Origin: Nonomuraea aurantiaca
GTDB lineage: Bacteria > Actinomycetota > Actinomycetes > Streptosporangiales > Streptosporangiaceae
Direction of reading: 5' to 3'
Assembly (NCBI RefSeq): GCF_020215705.1
Contig: NZ_JAIWNB010000001.1
Span: 744,001 to 808,000 of the forward strand
DNA length: 64,000 nt
Below, in pieces: positions 24,191-30,926 of the stretch; within the stretch, counting starts at the first letter, position 1; each line of letters starts with the position of its first letter. The translations under genes were made by a program, and so were the position numbers. The notes under the pieces are model-generated. The model worked only from the letters and a program-made list of their open reading frames with translations, ran no database searches and was not told the origin of the DNA.

Positions 24191-25480
24191 TTGCTGACCG
24201 GACGTAAGTACCGCCTGGATCTGGCTTCGGGCCAGGTGGTGTTCGCCGAGCGGATCGGCGGGGCGTGCCGCAGCGTGTGGAACACCGCTCTGGAGCAGCG
24301 CCGCACCTACCGGCGACGCGGTGCGTTCATCGGCTACCACGACCAGGCCCGCCAGCTCGCCGAAGCCAAGCAGGAGTTCGCGTGGCTGGGCGAGGCGCCC
24401 GGCCACTGCCTTCAGCAGACGTTGATCGACCTGGACCAGGCGTGTTCCCGGCACGGCACGTGGGGGGTCCGCTGGAAGTCCAAGGCCGGGAATCCGCCGT
24501 CATTCCGATTTCCTGAGGGCGCCAAGATCGCCATCGAGCGGTTGAACCGGCGCTGGGCGCGGGCGAAACTGCCCAAGTTCGGCTGGGTCCGCTTCCGCAT
24601 CACCCGCCCGCTGGGCGGGAAGGTCAAGAACGCCACCATCAGCCGGGACGGCAAGCACTGGTACATCAGTTTCCTCGTCGAAGACGGCCTGATCGAGCCT
24701 GAGCGGCACGCCAACCCGGGCAGCGCGGTCGGTATCGACCGGGGCGTGGTCAAGGTCGTCACCCGCTCGGACGGCTTGTTTCACCATCAGGTGTTCGCCC
24801 GGGATCGGGAAGTCGGGCACGCCAAGAAGCTCCAGCGGGACCTCGCCCGGACCACCAAGGGATCCATCCGGCGCAGCAGAGCCGCCGCGCGGGCCGCCGA
24901 GCTGGCGCGGAAGATCCGCCGACGCCGGGAGGACTTCGCCGCCAAGACCGCCCACACCCTGGCCACGAGCTTTGAGCTGGTGGTGTTCGAGGCGCTGGCG
25001 ACCAGGAACATGACTGCCGGTGTCGAACCCAGGCCAGACCCTGAACGGCCGGGCGTGTTCCTGCCGAACGGGGCTGCGAGCAAGACCGGCCTGAACCGCT
25101 CCATCCTGGACAAGGGCTGGTATCGGATCGAGCTGGCCACCCGGAGCAAGGCCCGGTACACGGGCACCAACGTGATCACTGTCAATCCGGCGTATACGAG
25201 TCAGACGTGCAACGTGTGCACGGTGGTGGATCGCAAGTCCCGCGAGAGTCAAGCGGTCTTCCGGTGCACCTCGTGCGGACACACCGAGCACGCCGACGTG
25301 AGCGCCGCCAAGAACATCCTCACCGCCGGGAGGGCGGAGCACGCACAACTCAGATCGGGTGTGCGGGTTGGGGCGCGCAAACCACGCAACCGCGTGGGCC
25401 GGAAGGCCAACCGCCAAGCAACAGCAGCCCAGGCCACCGCGCAGACGGAGCCCGAGCCGGCTGGAATCCCCCGACTTTAG
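24191..25480 (+). CDS. tnpB: TnpB, RNA-guided RuvC nuclease of the IS200/IS605 element
   Basis: 429 residues, starting 6 bp after tnpA. The RuvC-like acidic residues are seen in GIDRGVVKV (Asp), VVFEALATRNM (Glu) and HADVSAAKNIL (Asp), with the zinc ribbon CNVC...CTSC between the last two. Family TnpBs use an RNA from the 3' end of the gene and right element end to cut a target. The coding frame and motifs are intact although tnpA is dead. The last codons form part of the right-end hairpin. Confidence 0.93.
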   Translation: MLTGRKYRLDLASGQVVFAERIGGACRSVWNTALEQRRTYRRRGAFIGYHDQARQLAEAKQEFAWLGEAPGHCLQQTLIDLDQACSRHGTWGVRWKSKAGNPPSFRFPEGAKIAIERLNRRWARAKLPKFGWVRFRITRPLGGKVKNATISRDGKHWYISFLVEDGLIEPERHANPGSAVGIDRGVVKVVTRSDGLFHHQVFARDREVGHAKKLQRDLARTTKGSIRRSRAAARAAELARKIRRRREDFAAKTAHTLATSFELVVFEALATRNMTAGVEPRPDPERPGVFLPNGAASKTGLNRSILDKGWYRIELATRSKARYTGTNVITVNPAYTSQTCNVCTVVDRKSRESQAVFRCTSCGHTEHADVSAAKNILTAGRAEHAQLRSGVRVGARKPRNRVGRKANRQATAAQATAQTEPEPAGIPRL

Positions 25481-25520
25481 TCGTGGGGAGCGCTTCAAAA
25501 GGGCAACACTCGCCAGACGG
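25420..25520 (+). ncRNA. Probable omega/reRNA of TnpB
   Basis: In this family the guide RNA spans the 3' end of tnpB and the right-end hairpin, with the guide taken from flanking DNA just outside the element. Here that hairpin is at 25468-25488, and the guide would begin shortly after 25490 in the CoxG-like gene's promoter. Boundaries are inferred, not seen. Confidence 0.4.
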
Positions 25521-25525
25521 ATCCC

Positions 25526-25531
25526 TAGAGT
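25526..25531 (+). promoter_or_regulatory. -10 element of a probable leaderless CoxG-like transcript
   Basis: TAGAGT fits TANNNT and ends 6 bp before the GTG at 25538, the spacing expected when transcription starts at the start codon. No ribosome binding site is visible. Confidence 0.55.
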
Positions 25532-25537
25532 GGCGGT

Positions 25538-26251
25538 GTGAAGGTCGCAGGTAGCGCCATGATCGGCGTCGAGAGGCATCGCGTGTGGGACGCGCTCCAG
25601 GATCCGGCGGTGCTGGTACGCACCATCCCCGGGTGCGAGCGCCTGGAGGAGACGGGGCCGGACACGTACCGGATGACGGTGACGGCGGGGGTCGCGTCCA
25701 TCAAGGGCGTCTACCAGGGCGAGGTGTCGCTGACCGAACCGTCGGCGCCGGAGAGCTTCGTGCTGCGGGCGCGCGGCCAGGGCGCGCCGGGGACGGTGGA
25801 GGCCACCGTGCTCGTACGGCTCAGCGAGGTCGATGAGGGGACCCGCGTCGACTACGACGCCGACGCGGTCGTCGGTGGGATGATCGGCGGGGTGGGGCAG
25901 CGCATGCTCGGCTCGGTGGCCAAGAGGACTGCGGGGGAGTTCTTCGCGGCCGTCGAGGACCACCTGCGCGCCCCGGAGGGCGGGGCCGAGCATGGGGCCG
26001 GGGTGGACGAGTTGGCCGCCCGGCGAGCCGCGATGGCGCGTACGGCCGACGAGGTCGAGGGTGCGGAGGGGCGCCGGGCGGCCGCCGTGTACGAACGACC
26101 GTCCGGCGTGTACGAGCGCCCGCCCAAGAGCCACACCGAGACGAGGCCGTGGGTGATGCTGGCGTCGTTCGGCATGGGGGCGGGCATCGCGCTGACCGGC
26201 GTCGCCGTGGGCTGGCTGTTCGGCCGGGCAGGCCGCCGTCCACGCCATTGA
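25538..26251 (+). CDS. CoxG-like SRPBCC (polyketide-cyclase fold) protein with C-terminal membrane helix
   Basis: 237 residues. Residues 1-145 have the CoxG pattern (VWDALQDPAVLVRTIPGCE, YRMTVTAGVASIKGVYQGEV, YDADAVVGGMIGGVGQRML). A charged linker with a repeated VYERPSG/VYERPPK follows. A hydrophobic helix near 205-228 with a basic end anchors it in the membrane. CoxG recruits CO dehydrogenase to the membrane in known systems; here it lies about 22 kb from the Mo-hydroxylase operon, so the partnership is an inference. Confidence 0.85.
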   Translation: MKVAGSAMIGVERHRVWDALQDPAVLVRTIPGCERLEETGPDTYRMTVTAGVASIKGVYQGEVSLTEPSAPESFVLRARGQGAPGTVEATVLVRLSEVDEGTRVDYDADAVVGGMIGGVGQRMLGSVAKRTAGEFFAAVEDHLRAPEGGAEHGAGVDELAARRAAMARTADEVEGAEGRRAAAVYERPSGVYERPPKSHTETRPWVMLASFGMGAGIALTGVAVGWLFGRAGRRPRH

Positions 26252-26369
26252 CCGTTGCCCCACTGAACCGGCCGGCCGGTGCCCGAGGGCGGTCGTGTCG
26301 TCAAACGGGCTGCTCATGAGCGCGGGATGGGCTCTCGCGGAAAAGGATCTCCAGGCGTAGCGTGGCTAT

Positions 26370-27266
26370 ATGCGGCAGGCACACGCTGAAGACGCACGAA
26401 CCGAGGCCCGGCGAATCATCCGCAACCTACTTGGAGAGGAACGCCCGACCGCCGAGGCGCTGATCGGCGACGCGCGCTCCGTGCTCGGCGAGGAGCGGGT
26501 CGGCCGCTGTCTGAGCCTGGCGCTCGGCGCCTCTCTCACCAGGCGGTCCGCCGAGCTGGCCGCCATCGCCGCGTTGCTGGTCGGTGCGCGGGAGCTGGGT
26601 GAGGAGTGGTGGACACGGCCCAGGGGCGGCAAGCTGCCCGCGCCCGACGAGGTGCTGCGTACGGCCGTCGCGATCGAGCCGTGGACCGACCTCACCGCCC
26701 TGGAGATGCTCGCCGCCTGGATCGCCGACGACGCGGCCGACCAGCTGTGGGGCCGGCCCGCCGCCCAGGTGGACCTCAACTCGTGGCAGGCCGAGGACCG
26801 CTTCGACCTGCCGGACGGGGCGAAGCCGGGGCAGCGGCTCGTCGTACACTTCGACGCCGGAGGGCGGCTCGACGCGGTGGTCACCCGGCGGCCCGACGAG
26901 GATCTGGGGTCGAACCTCGACTTCCACTCGCTGCGCTACTCGCGTCCCGCCGAGGCCCAATGGAGCTGGGGAGTGGCGGCCGGGCTCGGGCCGCACCGGC
27001 TGCCGGACGAGGACCCCGACCCGTACGCCCGTGAGGTGCCCACCGCCGCCTCCGGCATCCTGCGTGCCTGGGCGCTCCGGCACGGCGCTACCCGCGAGCA
27101 GCTGGGCGAGCGGTGGCAGACGGTCGGCGACGTGGTGGCGGCGATCGAGCGGGTCGACTGGATGTGGCGCAGCGGGGAGTGGTTCGGCTGGTGGCGCGGC
27201 GCCTCCGCCCTGGTGGACGACTCGGCTTACCTTCCCTACCGGCTGGAGGAACTGGCGGCCGGGTGA
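26370..27266 (+). CDS. Unknown cytoplasmic protein
   Basis: 298 residues, no signal peptide or membrane segment, rich in Trp and acidic residues (ELGEEWWTRP, DWMWRSGEWFGWWRGAS). An alpha-helical first half is followed by RLVVHFDAGGRLDAVVTRRP. No family was recognised. TAGCGT ends 6 bp before the ATG, so it is probably leaderless. It is followed by two tandem repeat arrays. Coding statistics and a clean frame support a real gene. Confidence 0.7.
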   Translation: MRQAHAEDARTEARRIIRNLLGEERPTAEALIGDARSVLGEERVGRCLSLALGASLTRRSAELAAIAALLVGARELGEEWWTRPRGGKLPAPDEVLRTAVAIEPWTDLTALEMLAAWIADDAADQLWGRPAAQVDLNSWQAEDRFDLPDGAKPGQRLVVHFDAGGRLDAVVTRRPDEDLGSNLDFHSLRYSRPAEAQWSWGVAAGLGPHRLPDEDPDPYAREVPTAASGILRAWALRHGATREQLGERWQTVGDVVAAIERVDWMWRSGEWFGWWRGASALVDDSAYLPYRLEELAAG

Positions 27267-27310
27267 CCGGCCCTGCGGGTGGCTGGCCCTACGGGTGACC
27301 AGCCCCGCGG

Positions 27311-27414
27311 GGGAGCGGCTCTGCGGGGAGCGGTCCGCCGGGGAGCGGTCCGCCGGGGAGCGGGCCGCCAGGGAGCGGGCCGCCAGGGAGCGGTCTGCTG
27401 GGAAGCGGCCTGGA
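27311..27414. repeat. 15-bp tandem repeat, about seven copies
   Basis: GGGAGCGGTCCGCCG-type units start at 27311, 27326, 27341, 27356, 27371, 27386 and 27401 with an exact 15-bp period and few substitutions. It begins 45 bp after the stop of the unknown gene and is not within a recognised gene. Confidence 0.9.
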
Positions 27415-27426
27415 CAAGGCGCGCAC

Positions 27427-27521
27427 ATGGCCAAGACCGCGCGGAAGCACGGCCAACGCCGTGCGTGTCCGACCAACGTCGCGCGTGCGTCCGGCCAAGA
27501 TCACGCGCACATACGGCCAAG
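27427..27521. repeat. Degenerate ~22-bp GGCCAAGAYCRCGCG repeat
   Basis: Units beginning GGCCAAGACCGCGCGG, GGCCAACGCCGTGCG, GACCAACGTCGCGCG, GGCCAAGATCACGCG and GGCCAAGG follow each other at about 20-22 bp. It lies between the 15-bp array and the DsbA-like gene. Confidence 0.7.
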
Positions 27522-27563
27522 GTCGGTGGAATGGGGTCCGGGGCGTAGAGGTTGTGGTCGAGC

Positions 27564-28235
27564 GTGAAAGTCGAGATATTTTCGGACATCGTCTGCCCCT
27601 GGTGCTACATCGGCCACACCCGCTTCAGCCGGGCCGCCGACCGATTCCGCGCCAAGGGCGGCATCGTGGACATCACCATGCGCCCGTTCCAGCTGAACCC
27701 GGACGCCCCCGCCGAAGGCGAGCCGCTGCTCCCGGCCCTGGAGCGGAAGTTCGGCGGGAACGCCACGCAGATGACCTCCCACGTCACCGCCGTAGCGGCG
27801 GAAGAGGGGCTGGACCTGCGCTTCTCGCAGGCGATCAGCGCGAACACGCTCGAGGCGCACCGGCTGGTCGAACTCGCCACCCGGCAGGGGTGCGGGCTGG
27901 AGGCGGTGGATCGGCTGTTCCACGCGCACTTCACTGACGGGCTCAACGTCGGCGACCAGGACGTGCTCACGAAGCTGGCCGCCGAGCTGGGCGTGGATCA
28001 CCCGGCGGGTGAGGGCACGCAGGAGGTACGCGAGCAGCTTGACCGGGCGCGGGCGCTGGGGATAACGGGTGTGCCGCTGTTCCTGTTCGAGGGGCAGTTC
28101 GCGGTGTCGGGAGCGCAGCCGGCGGAGACGTTCGACGCCGCCCTCGACGAGGTGGCGGCCCGCACCGGCCAGACCCCGGTGACCATCCTCGCGCCCCCGG
28201 CCGACGGCTGCGACGACGGCTACTGCGCCGTTTGA
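27564..28235 (+). CDS. DsbA-family (FrnE-like) oxidoreductase
   Basis: 223 residues from GTG 27564; a TTG four codons earlier is less likely. The thioredoxin-fold start VKVEIFSDIVCPWCYIGHTR carries the CPWC active site. The all-alpha insert (FSQAISANTLEAHRL) and the cis-Pro loop GITGVPLFLFEGQFAVSGAQ complete the FrnE/2-hydroxychromene-isomerase-like family. The protein ends in CDDGYC, a second cysteine pair. Cytoplasmic; it probably catalyses disulfide or glutathione/mycothiol-like redox chemistry. Confidence 0.92.
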   Translation: MKVEIFSDIVCPWCYIGHTRFSRAADRFRAKGGIVDITMRPFQLNPDAPAEGEPLLPALERKFGGNATQMTSHVTAVAAEEGLDLRFSQAISANTLEAHRLVELATRQGCGLEAVDRLFHAHFTDGLNVGDQDVLTKLAAELGVDHPAGEGTQEVREQLDRARALGITGVPLFLFEGQFAVSGAQPAETFDAALDEVAARTGQTPVTILAPPADGCDDGYCAV

Positions 28236-28275
28236 GAGGACATGGCGGCTGCTGCGCCGCCTTGGCGGTGATGGT

Positions 28276-28367
28276 GACGGTCGCTGCGTCGTGTGCGCGG
28301 TAACGACGGCCGCTGCGTCGTGTCAGCGACGGCGACGGTCACCGCGCCATGTCAGCGACGGCCCCCG
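28276..28367. repeat. 29-30-bp degenerate tandem repeat between convergent genes
   Basis: GACGGTCGCTGCGTCGTGT-type units begin near 28276, 28305 and 28334. The last two share GTCAGCGACGG. They lie between the DsbA-like gene and the LLM oxidoreductase stop. Confidence 0.7.
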
Positions 28368-29237
28368 CTACCGTGTCGTGTAGGCGATGATCTCCTCGGC
28401 CAGCCACTCGGCCACGTTCGCGGGACCGGGTAGGCGGACGCCGAGGACGAAGTGGGTCAGACCGGCGTCCGCGAGCTCCCGGACCGCTGCCCGGGCGGCG
28501 GCGGGGTCTTCCGTGGAGACGACGAGTTGGGTCGAGCGGGTGATCTCCGCCGGGTCGCGGCCGATGGCGGCGCACTTCTCGTCGAGCACCTTGTTCCGTT
28601 CCCGGATGAACTCGATCGTGTTGTGCGGCGGCCCCGGCACGTTCCAGATGTCGGCGTGCTCGGCCACCACATCGAGCGTCCTGTCGCCCCACCCGCCGAT
28701 CAGCAGCGGTGGCGGGACGGCCGGCTTCGGCGCGCACACCACGTCGCGCAGTTGGTAGTAGCGGCCGTCGAAGTCGAAGCGGTCCTCGGTCCACATCCGC
28801 TTGATGATCGCGCACGACTCGGCCAGCCTCGCAACGCCCTCGCCGGGGGAGGCGATGTGCAGGCCGTACGCGTTGTACTCCCTGGGCACGAGCGTGTCGC
28901 CCGGCTGGTGCGTGCCGCCGACGCCGAGGCCGAGGACCAGCCGGCCGGGCGCGATGGCGTCCACGGTCGCCGCGATCTTGGCGAGTACGGCCGGCGGCCG
29001 GGTGAGGTTGCTCGTCACCATGAGCCCCAGCCGGAGGCGGGAGGTCCGCGTGGCGAGGGCGGCCAGCATCGTCCAGCCCTCGTGGATCGGCGCGTCCACC
29101 GGCCCGAACAGCGGCAGCATGTGGTCCCAGAGCCAGGCGTGCTCGATGGCGGGAACCGCGTCGGCCTGCTGCCAGGTCCGCAGCAGCGTGTCGTACGTGA
29201 CGCCGACCGGGACGGTCTTCATTCCGAAGCTCAGCAT
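28368..29237 (-). CDS. LLM-class (luciferase-like) flavin or F420-dependent oxidoreductase
   Basis: 289 residues. Family features: MLSFGMKTVPVGVTYD start, EHAWLWDHMLP, LATRTSRLRLGLMVTSN, PGRLVLGLGVGG, and PPLLIGGWGDRTLDVVAEHAD. This TIM-barrel subclass in actinomycetes commonly uses F420. The substrate is unknown. It is divergent from a MarR regulator with a dyad in between and is probably its target. Confidence 0.9.
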   Translation of the reverse strand: MLSFGMKTVPVGVTYDTLLRTWQQADAVPAIEHAWLWDHMLPLFGPVDAPIHEGWTMLAALATRTSRLRLGLMVTSNLTRPPAVLAKIAATVDAIAPGRLVLGLGVGGTHQPGDTLVPREYNAYGLHIASPGEGVARLAESCAIIKRMWTEDRFDFDGRYYQLRDVVCAPKPAVPPPLLIGGWGDRTLDVVAEHADIWNVPGPPHNTIEFIRERNKVLDEKCAAIGRDPAEITRSTQLVVSTEDPAAARAAVRELADAGLTHFVLGVRLPGPANVAEWLAEEIIAYTTR

Positions 29238-29252
29238 TTAACAGCTCCACTG

Positions 29253-29273
29253 ATTGTCAGCACTACTGACGAT
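29253..29273. promoter_or_regulatory. Probable MarR operator in the LLM/MarR intergenic region
   Basis: ATTGTCAG (29253-29260), 5 bp, CTGACGAT (29266-29273) forms a near-perfect dyad. TAGGCT (29274-29279) next to it could be the -10 of the MarR gene, so binding would block it. Confidence 0.55.
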
Positions 29274-29296
29274 TAGGCTAGTGCGAGAATCGGGAG

Positions 29297-29701
29297 GTGT
29301 CGAGACGTCGCCTTGGATACCTGCTGAAGCACGCCAACCTGCGCCTGGCCCAGCACACCGGCCCGGCTCTGGAGCCGTACGGCGTCGACGGCCGCGAGCT
29401 CGCGGTGCTCAACGTGCTCGACTCGGCCGACCCGCTGTCCCAGCAGGAGGCCGCGACGCGGCTGCGGATCGACAGGACGACGATGGTCGCGATGATCGAC
29501 ACGCTCGAGGGCAAGGAGCTGGTCAGCCGCCGGCCGCATCCGGACGACCGGCGCAAGAACATGGTCGAGCTGACTCCGCGTGGCCGCGACACGCTGCGCG
29601 ACGGGGGTCAGGCCGTGGACGAGGCGGAACGCGCGTTCCTGGCGAAGCTGGCGCCCGACGACGCGGCCCGCCTCAGAGAGCTGCTCGACAAGCTGATCTA
29701 G
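29297..29701 (+). CDS. MarR-family transcriptional regulator
   Basis: 134 residues with the winged helix: LAVLNVLDSADPLSQQEAATRLRIDRTTMVAMIDTLEGKELVSRRPHPDDRRKNMVELT. The DDRRK wing is typical. GTG start. Divergent from an LLM oxidoreductase and probably represses both by the dyad between them; such regulators often sense phenolic ligands. Confidence 0.93.
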   Translation: MSRRRLGYLLKHANLRLAQHTGPALEPYGVDGRELAVLNVLDSADPLSQQEAATRLRIDRTTMVAMIDTLEGKELVSRRPHPDDRRKNMVELTPRGRDTLRDGGQAVDEAERAFLAKLAPDDAARLRELLDKLI

Positions 29702-29772
29702 GGACTGCTCGGGGAACTGCTCCGCAATCCCTGTGCCGGTCTGTGGTGGCTGGGGTCCCTAGGGTGGGACAA

Positions 29773-29786
29773 CCCCCTCCAGGGGG
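29773..29786. terminator. Hairpin between convergent MarR and thymidine kinase genes
   Basis: CCCCCTCCAGGGGG, a short GC stem-loop in the 135-bp convergent gap. It is a candidate bidirectional terminator without a T tract. Confidence 0.45.
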
Positions 29787-29836
29787 AGGGGAGGAAGACG
29801 GTCTGTCGTGGCCGCGGTCCCCTGGAGGGACACCCT

Positions 29837-30472
29837 TCAGACAGTGCCCTCGCCCAGGAGGCCGGAGCGGTGGTGGCGGCGGCACAGGACCTGGTAGCGG
29901 ACCGGTGACGCGTCCGTGTCGCCGATCACGACCTGCTCGCCCGTACGGACCAGCTCTCCGCCCACGATCCGCCCGTTGAGCTGGCCGGGGCGCCCGCACC
30001 AGCACAGCACCTCCACCTGCAACCGGCACACCTCGTCCGCCAGCTCGAACAGCCGCTGTGCCGCCGGGAACATCACGGACCTGAAGTCCGAGGCCAGACC
30101 GAAGGCGTAGACGTCGATGCCGTGCTCGTCCACCAGGTCGGCGAGCTGTTCGATCTGGTCGACGGTGTAGAAGCAGACCTCGTCGCAGATCAGGTAGTCG
30201 ATCCTGTCGTGCCCGGTCACGAGCGTCACCAGATCGAGGGAGTCCACGACCTCGATGGCGTCCAGGCCGAGCCCTATCCTGCTGGTGACCTGGGGTCCGC
30301 CCGAGCGGTCGTGCTTGGTCAGGACCAGACCGCGCCGGCCCTGGCGGCCGTGGTTGTAGTTCATCTGGAGCGCGAGCGTGGACTTCCCGCAGTCCATGGG
30401 ACCGAAGTAGAACTTCAGTACGGCATCACGGGCGCCGGACGGGACGGCGGACAGGGCAAACGTGTCGGTCAC
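29837..30472 (-). CDS. tdk: Thymidine kinase
   Basis: 211 residues. P-loop FYFGPMDCGKSTLALQM, Walker-B-like YLICDEVCFYTVDQIEQL (catalytic Glu in this region), lasso-loop VYAFGLASDF and two zinc-ribbon cysteine pairs (CWCGRPG; CRRHH as the second) identify type II thymidine kinase. It phosphorylates thymidine to dTMP for nucleotide salvage. GTG start with AGGTGG ahead. Convergent with the MarR gene. Confidence 0.95.
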   Translation of the reverse strand: MTDTFALSAVPSGARDAVLKFYFGPMDCGKSTLALQMNYNHGRQGRRGLVLTKHDRSGGPQVTSRIGLGLDAIEVVDSLDLVTLVTGHDRIDYLICDEVCFYTVDQIEQLADLVDEHGIDVYAFGLASDFRSVMFPAAQRLFELADEVCRLQVEVLCWCGRPGQLNGRIVGGELVRTGEQVVIGDTDASPVRYQVLCRRHHRSGLLGEGTV

Positions 30473-30548
30473 AGGGGGCCACCTTAGCGGCTTGGCTTGT
30501 TACCTGACCTCGTGGGAGATTTCTCCCCTGGAGTTATCAGGAGGAACC

Positions 30549-30920
30549 GTGGTCACAGAGAAGCCCCCCTCGCTCGACGCGATGATGACGGCCGACGACC
30601 TCACGGCGGCGCAGGCCGACGCCACGAGGTGGCGGTACGGCTTCCTTGTGGTCGTGGCGGGGATCGTCGCGGTGCTGGTGGCCTTCGGGGCCGCCGTGTT
30701 CGCCACGAAGGAGTTCGCGGCGTTGTTCGCGGGCGTGGCCGGAGTGGTGGGTACGATCATCGGCGCCTACTTCGGCGTGCAGGCGGGTCAGTCGGGCAAG
30801 GCCAGGGTCGAGGCCGAACTCGCCAGGTCGCAGGAGCTGGTGGTGCGCTTGGCAGCCTATGTTGGCACTGAGAACGCGCCCCGGGTCATCGATGAAGTGC
30901 TCGGCCGGCGCCGAAGCTGA
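30549..30920 (+). CDS. Small membrane protein with two helices and a coiled tail
   Basis: 123 residues from GTG 30549 with CAGGAGGAACC ahead. Two hydrophobic helices (FLVVVAGIVAVLVAFGAAVF and ALFAGVAGVVGTIIGAYFGV) are followed by a charged helix (KARVEAELARSQELVVRLAAYV). No domain family was recognised. It ends 6 bp before the hydantoinase A gene and is probably the first gene of that operon. A GGGAG/CTCCC hairpin (30514-30527) precedes it. Confidence 0.75.
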   Translation: MVTEKPPSLDAMMTADDLTAAQADATRWRYGFLVVVAGIVAVLVAFGAAVFATKEFAALFAGVAGVVGTIIGAYFGVQAGQSGKARVEAELARSQELVVRLAAYVGTENAPRVIDEVLGRRRS

Positions 30921-30926
30921 GGAGCC

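Larger units (their letters stand above)
23707..25490 (+). mobile_element. IS200/IS605-family element, tnpA decayed, tnpB intact
   Basis: The left end carries the hairpin ACCCCTGGCTTAAGCCATGG... (23707-23730). The right end carries CCCCCGAC-TTTA-GTCGTGGGG (25468-25488), which contains the tnpB stop. Subterminal hairpins instead of terminal inverted repeats are the hallmark of this family, which moves as single-strand circles. The exact ends and target motif cannot be fixed without an empty site. The insertion lies 40-50 bp upstream of the CoxG-like gene. Confidence 0.85.

Noticed and set aside
27267..27521. Repeat arrays as a CRISPR or integron array
   Set aside because: Units are contiguous 15- or ~22-bp tandem copies without spacers, and there are no cas or integrase genes.
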